DNA from: Petunia secreta
Taxonomy: Eukaryota > Streptophyta > Magnoliopsida > Solanales > Solanaceae
Direction of reading: 5' to 3'
Length of the DNA: 64,000 bases
Assembly (NCBI GenBank): GCA_029990175.1
Contig: JARKIP010000011.1
Coordinates: 21,736,001 to 21,800,000 of the forward strand
Shown here: piece after piece, positions 11,792-23,777 of the stretch
How the letters are laid out: every line of letters begins with the position of its first letter
How positions within the stretch are numbered: the first letter of the stretch is position 1
Notes under the pieces: model-generated
Database searches by the model: none
Seen by the model: the letters and a program-made list of their open reading frames with translations, nothing else
What the model was told of the DNA's origin: nothing
Position numbers and translations under genes: made by a program

Positions 11792-14062
11792 TTAAAAATG
11801 CAAATTCAGGCTTAGAAAATACAAGGATTTCATACCTGAATCATCGAACAAGCGCGGATGCCTCTCACGCATCTCGGACTCAAGCTCCCAAGTGGCCTCG
11901 GCAATGGAGTGATGCCCCCACTGAACTCTCACAAGCGGGATCACCTTCGATCTCATCTTACGGACCTCTCTAGCCACAATAGCAATAGGCTCCTCCGAAT
12001 AAGCTAAGTTGCCATCTACCTCCACGGAAGCCATATCGATCACATGAGACAGATCGTGAACATACTTCCGGAGCATGGACACCGGATGAACAGACAGAGA
12101 GGGAGGCAAAGCCAGTCTATAAGCAACGGCGCCAACGCGCTCCAATATCTCAAAAGGCCCAATGAACCTAGGACTGAGCTTGCCTTTCTTCCCAAATCTC
12201 ATAACACCCTTCATGGGCGACACTCTGAGGAATACCCGGTCCCCAACCATGAACTCAAGATCTCTCCGCCTCCGATCTGCATACGATATCTGCCGGCTCT
12301 GAGCCGTGCAGAGTCGATCCTGAATAACCCGGACCTTATCTAAGGTCTGCTGCACCAAATCGGGCCCCAACACCTGGACCTCACCAGACTCGAACCAACC
12401 GATAGGCGAGCGACATCTCCGACCATACAATGCCTCAAACGGAGCCATCTGGATAGAAGCCTGATAGCTATTATTATACGCAAACTCTGCTAGCGGCAAA
12501 TGGCTATCCCAATGGCCTCCAAAATCAATAGCACACGCCCTCAACATATCCTCGAGGATCTGAATGGTCCGCTCAGACTGGCCATCAGTCTGCGGGTGAA
12601 ATGCAGTGCTGAGATCGACCCGAGTACCCAGCTCTCTCTGAAAAGATCTCCAAAACTGAGCTCTGAACTGAGCACCTCGGTCAGAAATGATAGAAACAGG
12701 AGCACCATGCAATCTCACAATCTGCTCAATGAAGATACGAGCCAGACGCTCCGAGGTATAAGTAGTCCTCACTGGAATGAAGTGAGCCGACTTCGTCAGT
12801 CGATCAACTACTACCCACACCGAATCATGCTTACCCACGGTCGGCGGCAAACCAACTACGAAATCCATAGTGATCTGCTCCCACTTCCACTCGGGAATGG
12901 GCATAGACTGGGTCACCCCGGCTGGCCTCCGGTGCTCATACTTCACCTGCTGGCAATTCAAACACCGAGATACATAATCAGAAACATCCCTCTTCATCCC
13001 TTTCCACCAATACAGCTCTCGAAGATCATGATACATCTTCGCAGTACCTGGATGAATGGAATATCTCGAACTGTGAGCCTCTGCCAAAATCATCTGCCTC
13101 AGCTCGACAATGGCTGGAACACATACCCGGCCGTTAAGCCGCAAAGCACCATCATCACCAATCACGAACGAGGACACTCCCCCACTCAGGACCCTGTCCC
13201 GGAGATCTCTCAGATAAGGATCCTCGAACTGCCTTTCCCGAATCTGGGAAGCTAAAGACGACTGAGACCCCACATATGCAAGCACCCGGCCTGGAACAGA
13301 ATCATCAAACCGAACCCCACTAATGGACAAAGCCTGCAACTCACGGGCCAACAGCCTCATATCAGCATCAAGATAGGCGAGGCTACCCATGGACTTCCTA
13401 CTCAAGGCATCGGCTACAACATTAGCCTTTCCGGGATGATACCGGATAGAAAGATCATAATCCTTCAGTAGCTCTAACCAACGGCGCTGTCTCCCGTTCA
13501 AGTCCTTCTGAGTGAACAAGTACTGGAGACTCTTATGATCGGTGAATATCTCACATGGCTCGCCATAAAGATAGTGCCTCCACAACTTCAGTGCAAACAC
13601 GACAGCTAACAGCTCCAAATCATGGACAGGATAATTCTTCTCATGGACCTTCAGCTGTCTTGAGGCATAAGCTATCACCTTACCCTCCTGCATCAGAACG
13701 CTACCCAGGCCAACACCCGAAGCATCACAATATACGGTGAATCCCCCGGATCCACTAGGCAAGGCCAACACTGGAGCTGAAGTCAACAGAGTCTTAAGCT
13801 TCTGAAAGCTAGACTCACAGGCATCGGACCACAGGAAAGGAACATTCTTCTGGGTCAACTTCGTCAGAGGTGCTGAAATAGAAGAAAACCCCTCGACGAA
13901 CCGCCGATAATAACCTGCCAAGCCTAAGAAACTCCGAATCTCTGTAGGAGAAGTAGGCCTAGGCCAACTCTGAACGGCCTCTATCTTCTTCGGATCAACA
14001 CACACCCCATCCTTTACATATAAACTAAGTTCTCTAATCATTTGCACTTGTAACAACATCAC
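11792..14062 (-). pseudogene. Ty3/gypsy pol, C-terminal fragment (RT end, RNase H, integrase, chromodomain-like tail)
   Basis: An open frame of 756 codons, the first 15 or so being foreign sequence at the truncation. Residues of about 20-75 are the end of reverse transcriptase (FLGLAGYYRRFVEGF). RNase H follows with its acidic residues visible in YCDASG (about 112), DLELLAV, FTDHKSL and ADALSRKS. Integrase has the His/Cys finger (HPGTAKMYHDLRELYWW to CLNCQQ), then the catalytic triad regions TMDFVVGLP, IISDRGAQF and TDGQSERTIQ. A GPF module (SPRFIGPFEIL) and a chromodomain-like tail (VQWGHHSIAEATWE) close it. The intact frame over this length implies fairly recent activity, but the RT catalytic YxDD part and everything before it are absent, so the copy cannot move by itself. 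Confidence 0.93.
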
Positions 14063-14079
14063 AAAAAAACCAACAGCAG

Positions 14080-15470
14080 CAGGGCCTTAAAACTCTAATA
14101 GCAGCATATCGAACAAATCGGGTAAACTATGATAAAGAAGCTCTAAAAGAAAAGAAGATGGTCATGGGGACCACAAAACACCCCAACAGTCGAACGAAAA
14201 AAAATGGAACTTCACATATTCTTTTGGACAGGATATTATGTCAAACTAATTAAACTTCGTCTCTTGTGCAAAGAATATGGGTTTGCAAAAGGGCATAAAA
14301 GAACTAAACTTTATTTTTTTGCAAAAAAATTCCCGCATATGTTTTGTAACCCCATATTCTGCTCCAAAACTAAACATCACATATCTGTCAATTAATTTCT
14401 CCCAACACTAACTTTATATATGACTGCTGGATTTCAGCTAACTATAGTTTTTTTGCTCTGCTTTGTTTTACTTCTATTTTCATAGGTAGCAACATTTATG
14501 TTACCGAATACTGAATTTCTAGTTGAACCTTTATTCGGAGTCCTCCCTGTGATTTGTGGTCGATTTGTAAATTGTTGTTATTACTCCTTCCAGAATGTGA
14601 TAGATGATGAAGATGAGAAGCTGAAAGACTTGAAGAAGAATTATGGTGAGGAAGTATTAAAAGCTGGATGATAATTGCCAGATACCAAAGCCTATAGAAG
14701 AGAGAAAGAAAAGTAACAAAAGATGGTGCATAGAAGCGAGAGAAGAGTTGTCGTAGAGGAGAGAACAATAATGGGGGAAACCGAAGAGAGAGAAGAAGTT
14801 TTCTATCAAGCTTTCACTACTGTTGCACACTTGAAACACACTACTGACTACAGCAACATACCTGTTCACAAAGAGTGTTTTTTGCACACTTCATGAAATT
14901 ATAAACATAAACGTTAAGAAGACTTTATTGTATAACATTCTGACCCCTAATTGCAAATTTTATACAGATATTACAATGTAATTAAATTAATTACTCTATA
15001 CAAATTACAATTAAGTACATTTAATAAAATATTTTTGAATATTTTATGACATCATATATATTATATATTTATTATTATAAGTTATTTTTATTTCTTTATT
15101 TATGATAGTGATAAAACCCTTGGTGAACCGGTTCAAATTGATTAGATGTCAGGGGTTGAGTAGTTGGGCTATGTGCTGTTTTTTTCTGTAAATTTTTCAT
15201 TTTTCAGTTGATAAATTTAAGATATTTAGTCTATCATTTTCGCATTTGGAAGGCACGAATGGACATTTAACCTTATCACTTCCCCATCACAGACTATAAC
15301 TTATCTAGTTAGCATATCGATATTGAAACATGGACTGATTGAAGTGTAATTTAATAACATGCATCGATAGCAATGGCTGGTAGATAAAAGTTTTCAACAT
15401 GAAGAAACACCATAAACCAACAAAAATAAGCTTGTAATATATCCAACTTAAAATTAAAAATACAATACTA
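14080..15470. other. intergenic with an exon-like fragment
   Basis: Mostly unrecognised. At about 14592-14669, after an acceptor-like ccttccag, the plus strand reads a hydrophilic 25-codon segment (IDDEDEKLKDLKKNYGEE) that looks like the end of a real protein. I cannot name it, and no preceding exon is visible. Confidence 0.3.
14890..15115. repeat. dispersed repeat, copy 1
   Basis: About 220 bases closely similar, in the same orientation, to 17070-17285. Both start near ATGAAATTATAAACATAAAC and run through the TTTTGAATATTTTATGACAT text. The type of element is unknown. Confidence 0.8.
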
Positions 15471-15476
15471 TAAAAA

Positions 15477-15822
15477 TCAATCATCATTCAAAGGTTTCAG
15501 GATGGCTTCCTTTTCATTCTTCGGAGGCGCAATTGGACCAGCGTCCACTCCGCATAGGTCAACATGCGCTGCCCTTAGTTCCACCATTGCCTCCTTCAGT
15601 CGGAGCTCCAACGCATTCACCTTTGACATAGCTATAGTAAACCGTCCTAATTTTTGCAGGTACAAAGCATGGTCCTTCTGAATCAAAAGTCAAAAATAAA
15701 AAAACAAAAAATTTTCCAAATTACGGAATATAATTAAAGACAACACAATCGATGGTACGTGAAACAACGAACGAAACCTGTTGTTTGGCATTGAGTGTAT
15801 AAACATCGGCAACGTTTTCCAT
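15477..15822 (-). CDS. small two-exon helical protein, 81 residues, unknown function
   Basis: Exon 1 (15822-15778) encodes MENVADVYTLNAKQQ. The intron 15777-15678 starts GTTTCG and ends TTCAG, and exon 2 (15677-15477) continues in frame to a TGA. The product is mainly helical with a leucine- and alanine-rich amphipathic stretch (ALELRLKEAMVELRAAH) and a short tail containing PIAPPKNEKE. A TATA-like TATTTAAG lies about 150 bases upstream of the ATG. The size, helical build and Pro-containing tail recall the two TPPNSP proteins at 837 and 5118, but sequence similarity is too weak to call it a paralogue. The coherent splice junction is the main support. Confidence 0.45.
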
Positions 15823-15970
15823 TAGTAAGATTGATTGGGCAATGAAAAGGGAAAGAGATAGTTACGTAGAAAGCAAATAGGAGAAGAAATTCAAACGAAC
15901 ACAAGAAATGGACAGTCGCAAGAAAGATTAAGTGCAGTGATAATGAGGGTGAGAAGCACTAATTAAGGTG

Positions 15971-15978
15971 CTTAAATA
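15971..15978 (-). promoter_or_regulatory. TATA-like box for the gene at 15822
   Basis: TATTTAAG on the minus strand, about 150 bases before the start codon. Confidence 0.35.
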
Positions 15979-16247
15979 GACATATTTAATATACATCGCT
16001 AACCAAGAAAGATGCTACAAAATAGGTTCATGCATATAATAAATTCTTAAAACATTAAATACAATCAATTAGGATGTTGGTAATTAGCCTAAAAAATACT
16101 ACTAGGAAACAACAACGTAAATTGTGGTAGAATCCCAACAGTAGTTGGGATCTTATGCTTTACTCCCATATATCGCGCTGAAAGATATTAAAACACGATC
16201 TTCTTCCCTTTTTTATTTTATTATCTAGCTCTATAATAATTAGAATA

Positions 16248-16560
16248 TGTTTGTAAATCCATGTATTTGTGTTAATGTGGATGACCACTAATCACCACTA
16301 ACTTATGATTTACTACCCACTTTCTCATACTTAATTACTCCCCACTTTCTCCTACTTAATTCATCATACTTTAGTCACCTATTAATTCTTGTAACTTTTG
16401 GGATGACTTGTAACTTCCTATGTACTGGTGTCCTATAAATAGAGAATACTTTGTCTATGAAATACACACTTGAAATAATTTGAGAATAATATATGTTTTT
16501 CCTTCTCCTCTCATATATTTTATCTTATTCTTGCACTACTTTACAATTAGTTTTACAACA
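16248..16560 (+). mobile_element. solo LTR, short family, with target duplication
   Basis: A 313-bp unit starting TGTTTGTAAATCC and ending TTTTACAACA, flanked on both sides by GAATA, a perfect 5-bp target duplication. It contains a TATA-like CCTATAAATAGAG, as an LTR promoter would. It matches the copy at 17332-17621 in reverse orientation. The size suits a TRIM or small Ty1/copia LTR. No internal region is attached. Confidence 0.85.
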
Positions 16561-17069
16561 GAATATTTTTTTTAATACACGTTTATTCTCTTATGCATTG
16601 TATATTTTTTATGTACAGTTATAAACTTGAAATTGATTCATATTCATAACAGTCGTAGTAGATTTTATGCATACTAATCTATAAATATATAATGAATGAT
16701 AGCCAGTGTATTTGGTAAATATTAACAATACTGATTGCATACATATTCATAATACTCGTAGTATAATTTATGCATATATATATATATATACTAGTTTTCT
16801 GATACGTGCGATGCACGTGATCGCACGTGTATTCTTAATAATTTGTCTAAAAATTATAAATATTTTGTAATAAACGTGTATAGTTACTCGTAAATTAAAT
16901 AAAAAATATAAATACAAAGTGCTTATATATGATGTAATTGAAGTGATTGATAATATCTACACGAGTGTGGCCAAGAATGGTGTGGCCAAATAGCTCCCTC
17001 CTTTCTATTAAAGACAATTCCAAATGTCTATACAATGTAAAAATCACTTTAATTTTTGCACGCTTTATG

Positions 17070-17285
17070 ACATGAAATTATAAACATAAACGTTAAGAAG
17101 ACTTGGTTTTTTAAAATTCTCACCCCTATAATTGCAAATTTTAGACTGATATTATAGTGTAATTAAATTAATTACTCTATACAAATTACATTTAACAAAA
17201 TATTTTTGAATATTTTATGACATCATATTATATATTTATTATAATAAATTATATTTACTTCTTTCTTTATTATTATTATTATTAA
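17070..17285. repeat. dispersed repeat, copy 2
   Basis: The second copy of the 220-base repeat at 14890-15115, in direct orientation, about 2.2 kb apart. Confidence 0.8.
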
Positions 17286-17331
17286 AGTGGGAATCCCCTA
17301 ATCATAAGTCATTTTACTTAAAAAACTCATG

Positions 17332-17621
17332 TGTTGTAAAACTAATAGTAAAGTAAGAACAATATAAAAGTATATGAGAGGAGTAGGTAGAACTTGTATT
17401 CTCAAAGTGTTTCAAGTCTGTCTTCCATAGAGCCAAATGTGCTCTATTTATAGGATACAAATACATAGGTTACAAATCAACCCAAAGTAGTGACTTAATA
17501 AGGAATTAGTGGTCACTTGGTGGGGAGGAATTAAGTAGGAGAAAGTGGGGTATTAATCCATATGTTACAATTGAATAATGGTGAGTAGTGGTCATCCACA
17601 CAAATAAATGAATTTATAACA
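17332..17621 (-). mobile_element. solo LTR of the same family, opposite orientation
   Basis: The 290-bp reverse-complement relative of 16248-16560. On the minus strand it starts TGTTATAAATTC, contains CCTATAAATAGAGC and ends TTTTACAACA. The flanks TCATG and TCCTG agree at four of five bases, a weathered target duplication. Confidence 0.8.
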
Positions 17622-18172
17622 TCCTGTTAATTTTCGAAGCCGGTCTAATATTTTTTTTTTTCGGTTTCTCTTTATTAATGACAAAAGTTTAAAAAATTCA
17701 GAACTAGCAATACTATTTTGAATATTCTTGATGAAAAATGTCCTAAAGCAATGTTTTTTACCAACACTAGAACATATTATTCTATGAGCATTAAGGGTAT
17801 GGTGGTTCTTGTTAGTAGATGTAAAAACCCAATTTGGTCATCGTATTACTTGTTGATCATAACCATTAACTAGCCACCCATACACATTTCAAGGCACAAG
17901 GTTACCTTGAATATAGTTGCAGACCTCCATTTAGTCATTTGAGTTGATGTTTCGTGTTCTAAAGCGGTAGTTGGCGTATTTAGTGCATCCAGTGTAGTTG
18001 GACTTTTGATGAGGGTAGTTGGGGTTGTAGTATTTATGTTTTGTGTATGGTTTCAATGCATTGTCTATGAAGTTCAAGTGGAGCTTTTAAATACTTCTAA
18101 CAAACCATATTGGGGTTTCTGTCCTCCATCTTGAAAAAATAATTGTTGTTCTCGTATACTTGTCCAAACGTG

Positions 18173-19048
18173 ATGAAGCAAGAACCGTGTCTACTGGACC
18201 TGCCAGCAACAGTTGTAGAATCAATAATCCATAAATTTATGGAATCCAACCCTTCTGTTGCTGATATCTCAAATCTGACATTAGTGTGAGTTCAAGAATG
18301 ATTTGTTGATTCTTTAATGCACTTTTTTATACCTTAGTACTTGCCACGACGTTATCATGCATGCATTTTACAATTTCAGGTGCGACCTTACACGTAAGCT
18401 GGTGTTTACGGGGCAATTTCAATGATACCTGCCTCTGGAGAATATCTTGGATAAACTGCAACGCTGCGACCGTGGAAATCTTGAATTTCTATATGGACTG
18501 AGCAGCAAAGGAATTGATTATGCTACCTACTTCTCGGGACTCATATGTTTTTTGTTGCCGGTAACAAGGAGGGGTTACACTATATGGCCCAAGTCGCTTA
18601 TAATTCTTCGGGCGAGGCCCAATTCGTTAATAATTCTGTTGTGGCCCAAGAAAAGTACAATTGCGGGATTGCATTGCTGATGTTTGATAGGGAAGATGAA
18701 ATTAGCATCAACTCGGGGATGGAAGTGCTGCTTAGTCTATTGAAGGAGCCCGACGGAAGAAATAAGACGATTGAATGCAGAAGACGTCTCAAAAGGATGA
18801 TTGGTTCGGCAAACTGCAGCAAAGTCGTAGAGACTGGGTGTTGTCACTTTCAGGGGCCGGGGCACTGGTACGGATATATGACAGATATTTACGGCTGCCG
18901 TGAATTATTTGTCAATTGTGATCTATGTCTCATTGACGTTGAAACCACAAAATTAACCATTCCGATATTTGACTTTGAGATGGGAGCTCCTTGTCATTCA
19001 GATTTAAGTTCGGATGATGGTAGCTTTGGCTCTAGTCTGGATTATTAG
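18173..19048 (+). pseudogene. F-box protein, At2g35280/At1g67623-like type, nonsense and frameshift
   Basis: The gene model is exon 1 18173-18285 (MKQEPCLLDLPATVVESIIH, the F-box with its LP pair), a GT-AG intron 18286-18379, and exon 2 18380-19048. The intron sits at the same place and phase as in the copy at 6915-7674. Exon 2 is interrupted by TGA at 18423-18425 and by a missing base in the T run 18548-18553. Past the break the frame is open for 167 codons and carries the family body: GLHYMAQVAYNSSGEAQ, the GIALLMFD helix, GMEVLLSLL, CRRRLKRMIG and the terminal NCDLC pair. One added T and a sense codon would give about 260 residues. Two independent lesions make it most likely a pseudogene of an SCF substrate adaptor. 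Confidence 0.72.
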
Positions 19049-19424
19049 GGATATATATACTTTGTATCACCTTTTTGGGCTCTATATATGTAGTACTTAC
19101 TTCATCGTGGACTGATCGTGCGCTTGTACTTTTCTAACGATTGTCCAGTCTGAAGTTGTAATGTACTTAGTACTTAGTAGCAGTATTGACTTTCTCCTTT
19201 TTGTCCATGTAGAATACACCAAGTTTGCATACGCTGGGCTGATTTCGTGCATGCATTCCCGTTATTTGTATTGTTGCAAGGGCAAAGAACTTGTCTACTA
19301 ACCAAAACAAGTTCTACCCATCTTGATTAATAAAGAAGTACCAGGGAATGTGATAACTGCTCAATATTAAAGAGTACCTAAAATTCGATTAAACAAGTGT
19401 CCTTATTTTACACATGTCGTTGGC

Positions 19425-20012
19425 TAAACTTAAACGACAGCGAGTGTGGGAATGTTGAATTCCTATCAGGATTCATACGTGCAGGAATAGATTATGCGAC
19501 CCAACTCCTGGGGACTCGCTGAAAACGTGTTGGAGGGCTTACTCTACATGGGCCGAGCACATGCCTTCATTGATGGTGCGGCCCAATTCGCTAATTAATC
19601 AGTTGTGGCCCAAAAATAGTCCAATTATGTGTTTGCGTTGCTCCTGTTGACAGAATGAACAAATTAGAATTAATACGGCAATGGTTTCGTTCATTACCCT
19701 ATTGGTTGAGGACGACGGTATACGTATGGTGGTTAAAACCAGAGGACCTGCCATTAGTGATGGTAACTGCAGCAATTTAATGGATTCTAAGTTCTGAGGC
19801 GAAGTCAGAGCAGGTCACATGAATTTATAATGCAATTCATGGCAATATTGCACCCGTTAGTTAACAGTCATCTACGTGTTGTTGACATCGAAACTTTCGC
19901 ATTAAATTATCTGCTCTTTGATGGTGTCAAGCAGAAGTCGTTGATTCACACGAAACACCTACTCCTACTTTGGATGAATATGTGTCTAGCCAATGTACCT
20001 GCTCAATCCTGA
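19425..20012 (+). pseudogene. decayed tandem copy of the F-box gene
   Basis: Nucleotide similarity to 18440-18990 is clear in patches: the stretch before GIDYAT (around 19440-19500), the GLxxMA region near 19535-19555, and the VDxE region near 19880-19900. It lacks exon 1 and is full of stops and indels. It lies about 0.4 kb downstream of the 18173 copy in the same orientation, so it is probably an old tandem duplicate. Confidence 0.6.
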
Positions 20013-20239
20013 TGCAGTACTTATTAATTTGTGGTTATGATTTAGTTCGTGTCTTTTTTTAAAAAAAATACTTTTCCCCAGTATATCTGGATTGCATTAA
20101 GTAAAGAGTGGCTTACACAGAGGAGGCTTGGCCTGTCCTCTTGTAACAAAAACTATCTGTGTAGCATACAAACAACTTGCATACACAGTAGGCAACTAAA
20201 ATGATAACTAACCAACAAAAAAAATTAGCTTTATCGTAT

Positions 20240-20660
20240 CTGATCCTCATACAAGGTAGTTGCCATCTATCCAAATGATATGCACCCTTCGCTTCTTTGG
20301 GCAACTGATTGTATGCAAAAAGAATTCTGGGCAACTGTGATTGATTCCCATTGGAGCTCCAAAATAATTCCACATGTGAATTGCTAACTCACTTTCCACA
20401 AATACATGATGAGTTGACTCACATCTAGGCACAACGCAACAGTAACACCTAGAAACAATCTGATGTCCAAACTTAGCAAAAGATTCATCACTTGGAAGTC
20501 TTCCCATGATTAGTCTCAAAGATAAAAATGAGATTTTAAATGGAATCTTAGAGTGCCAAAGATTCTGAAAAGGAAAAAGTACCATTTCCTTGTTCAGAAT
20601 AATTGTGCCAAGTTGATTTACATGAGAAGAGCCCATCAGCCGAGAGGTTCCACAAAACAA
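20240..20660 (-). pseudogene. LINE remnant, zf-RVT region
   Basis: The minus-strand frame 20660-20247 reads LWHSKIPFKISFLSLRLIMG, then LPSDESFAKFG, a CYCC finger and a CESTHHVFVES segment. This is the zinc-binding domain (zf-RVT) that follows reverse transcriptase in plant L1-type LINEs. Only this fragment is left; the endonuclease, the RT core and a poly-A tail were not found. Confidence 0.75.
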
Positions 20661-21373
20661 TCGTGTCTAATGGACTGATTTCTGACTTCAATTGTATTCG
20701 TCAATGGTAATTGGAAATAAAAACAAAAATTTATTAATAACGTATGACATTCGGGGGAACATAGACCAATATTAGTCAAGAGCGGAGTATTTGGAGGAAC
20801 ATCTGTCGACGGAATACTACACCACATAATACTCTAACTAGACAAGTTTCCGGTACAAACAAGCGCAGCAAGACCAAAAAATCTTGTGATTAGACGATGT
20901 TCAAAGAACGGACCCTGATGCTAAAACACCATGGACAAATGCAATACCAACTCAAATATATCAGCTTCAAATAACATTTTCTTTAATTAATCGTCTTCTC
21001 ATACGCGAGTGCTAAAGCAAATACCGGGGGAGGGGGGAACAAACGACGAGAAGATCAGCTCGAAAAGTGGAAGAACAATGGTCGTGCAATTACAAACTAG
21101 TGCTGCAAGTGGCATAGGATCAGAAATTTAGAAGCAGCCAAAGCCAAATTCAGAAAGGAACAGCAGATTCAGACATAGGGAAATATATATATATATATAT
21201 ATTACAGTCAAATTAAACGCGACTACGGCTTTAAACGAACAAACCCAAATCCTGGAGTGGTGAGGCTATAGGACTGTCAATTTGCGCTCCTTCAAGACAA
21301 GTGCCTCCAAAATTATGCAAAACTCGTTCTATAGTCGTCATGAAGCCTTCCAAACGCATCATCAGCAGATCCC
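20661..21373. other. intergenic
   Basis: No gene recognised. A (TA)n tract lies at about 21187-21204. Confidence 0.4.
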
Positions 21374-21592
21374 ATGGCAAGAAACATCAACAACCTATTT
21401 GGTACACTTATTTCAATTTTAGTACTCTTACACCATTTCTCAGGAATTTGGTTCTTCGTCACTGCATCCAGCAGGGAGGGTGTGCGTCGAGACTCACAAA
21501 GTTCAAAAACACAAACCCTTGCCCCGCAGCATCATTACAAGGAGAATGGAAGAGCCAGGCTGCATAAAGAGGAACAACCTCTTTATACATAA
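21374..21592 (+). CDS. possible secreted peptide precursor, 72 residues
   Basis: The frame starts MARNINN, then has a long hydrophobic core (LFGTLISILVLLHHFSGIWF) and a plausible signal-peptidase site after FVTA. The remaining 37 residues or so are hydrophilic and basic with no Cys. That is the build of a small secreted peptide precursor, but the end does not match CLE, IDA, PSK or RGF motifs known to me. Upstream ATGs at about 21316 and 21340 and the lack of a relative in the window argue for caution. It may be a chance frame. Confidence 0.25.
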   Translation: MARNINNLFGTLISILVLLHHFSGIWFFVTASSREGVRRDSQSSKTQTLAPQHHYKENGRARLHKEEQPLYT

Positions 21593-22433
21593 TAACGAAT
21601 TGAAAGAGCTACAGTAGTATAGGATAATATTACGGAAAAGAACCACAGCATTCCAATTTGCCGCGAAGTGGTGGTCGCCGGTGGAAATTTCTGGCGAACG
21701 GAACCCCATTGACAAAGGGCAAGTTTCTGCAATGGTCGCCTCTTTATGTTTGACTAAAAGAAAGATTCAGCTTTTGAGCGAGAGAGTGAGGAACACACGC
21801 TGAAAGGATAAAATATGATTCAAGGATAATTTTGTCATTATACATGCGGGCCACGTCGGGTGCGGCAGATATGCCGGCAAAATGGAATGGTATGTATCAC
21901 TGCCCAATAGTAAAATGTGATACGTACTTAATATAAGCGATTTCCAGATATGTACATCATTATCCACCGCAGTTCACTGTATTATTCATCACATAAACAA
22001 TTTAAACGGTCAACCAAATGATCCCCTAGTCTATCGGAATCTATGGTATTGCTTTGCCTTTTGCGGTTATCTTGTTATTCCTGTGGATGACCAGGAGGTC
22101 AAGGGAGTTCAGAAGCATGTTGTAGTTCACATAAATAGTGTTGTAAGCTATGACTAGAGCTAGTAATGACTAAATTGAAGCCTATGTTTACTGTTCTGTT
22201 AGCTTGTCCAATACTAGTAGTAGTAGTTTTATTAGCATCTGTAAGCCCACAATTAATTGATCTCTGGCAGTACGTTTAGGAGATGTTTGGTATGGGGGAT
22301 TGGAGTATTAAATTTGGTATTAGGTTATTCCATATTTGGTTGGTATTTTGAATCATGTATAATCAATCCATATATTAAATAATACACCAAGTAAAGAAGT
22401 ACTTAGAAAAAGAGATAAATGTTGCGTCCGTTA
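21593..22433. other. intergenic
   Basis: Nothing recognised beyond MITE-like text at about 22285-22330 (TTTGGTATGGGGGATTGG). Confidence 0.35.
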
Positions 22434-22965
22434 TTTGGCGCGTGCTAATTGATTTGTAGCCGTCAAAAACAAATTCGCTGAGAAATAGCCACCTCCGGAC
22501 AAATTCCAGTATAAATACTGGGGCCTTGAACAAAACTTGTTCAAAGCCCCAGTACTTATACTGGGAAGCTTCAGTAAACTAACCCCAGTATAAAATACTG
22601 GGGCTTTGAACAAGTTTTGTTCAAGACCCCAGCATTTTGTTATGAGACTTTGTATAAAGCTTCAGTCCCATAACAAAATGCTGGGGCTGTGAACAAAACT
22701 TGTTCAAAGCCCCAACATTTTGTTATGGGACTGAAGCTTTATATATAAAGTCCCATAACCCATAACAAAATACTTGGGCTTTGAACAAAATTTGGACTTG
22801 TCCTATAACAAAATACTTGGACTTGTTCAAAGCACCAGTATTTTGTTATGGGACTAGTCTGGGGTGTTTTTCCAACGCTAATGGAGCTTAAGTGTGCGCG
22901 CGAATTTTTGGCTATTCTTCAATGAATTTGGAAACGGTGGATAGTACTCAATAAGCGCGTCCAAA
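22434..22965 (+). mobile_element. palindrome-rich non-autonomous element, copy A
   Basis: 532 bp from TTTGGCGCG to GCGCGTCCAAA; the ends form a short inverted repeat. The inside is a chain of self-complementary units such as CCCAGTATAAATACTGGG and CTTTGAACAAAACTTGTTCAAAG that could fold into many hairpins. Copy B (24390-24963) is its reverse complement. It has no coding capacity and no clear target duplication, so the superfamily is open. Confidence 0.75.
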
Positions 22966-23553
22966 AATAGCTAGTGATCAAAATTTCCCGTGCAACTGTT
23001 GGATTAGGGACACAAATTGAGAGGCCCAACAATATGAAACAAGAATAATTTTCAAATTATATTTAACCTAAATGAGAGTTGGTAGGTATAGACTTAAATT
23101 TATAAGGCGTGAGAAGCAGAGTCAAATAGTAACTATTAACTTGATGTATCCATGGAATCTTTTCCTTATAATTAACAGCAGCCGGGATTACATTAATGGA
23201 TAACTTAATGTATTTGGAGAACCTCCACCTAATTTGACAAGTGAAAATGAAAGTCTAACACGCAGGTGTTGGTGAATTAGTGAATCTGGATATTGTGTAG
23301 GTGTAAATTATTTCCCGGTCTTTGGATACAAACTTAAATGGAGTATACCAGATGAAAGTTGTAATACATTTATAATATCAATGAAAGAAGACAAACATAA
23401 TATGACTAAACCAGACAGTAGAAATGCTGTCTTTGTCTTTAGTGTGTTATGTGTGAATAAAAAGAGAAAAGAGTTCAAGTCATCAAGCTTCTCAAGTTTT
23501 GTTTTAGATATCTGATAAAAAAAACAACTATGATATAAGTTGTCGAAGAGAAC

Positions 23554-23731
23554 TAGGGGTGGGCACAAACCGAACCAAACCGAAAAAATCGATCGAATCG
23601 ATTTTTTTTTTTTAATTCGGTTTTCGGTTTTTCGGTTTTTCGGTTTATGGTTTGGGTTTGGTTTTACATTTTAAAAATTTCGGTTTTACGGTTTGGTTTT
23701 TGGTTTGGGGTGCGTACAAACCGAAAAACCG

Positions 23732-23777
<46 letters not shown>

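Larger units (their letters stand above)
8836..14062 (-). mobile_element. 5'-truncated Tekay-type Ty3/gypsy retrotransposon
   Basis: The 3' half of a chromovirus-lineage element on the minus strand. It contains the C-terminal half of pol (14062-11792), a polypurine tract and a 2.83-kb LTR. Gag, protease, most of reverse transcriptase, the primer site and the 5' LTR are missing: homology stops at about 14030. The LTR ends and the purine tract are close in sequence to those of the gypsy element at 42978-51700, so the two belong to related families. No target duplication can be scored because one end is lost. Confidence 0.92.

Noticed and set aside
12500..13255. 251-codon frame on the plus strand
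   Set aside because: It is antisense to the well-supported gypsy integrase frame.
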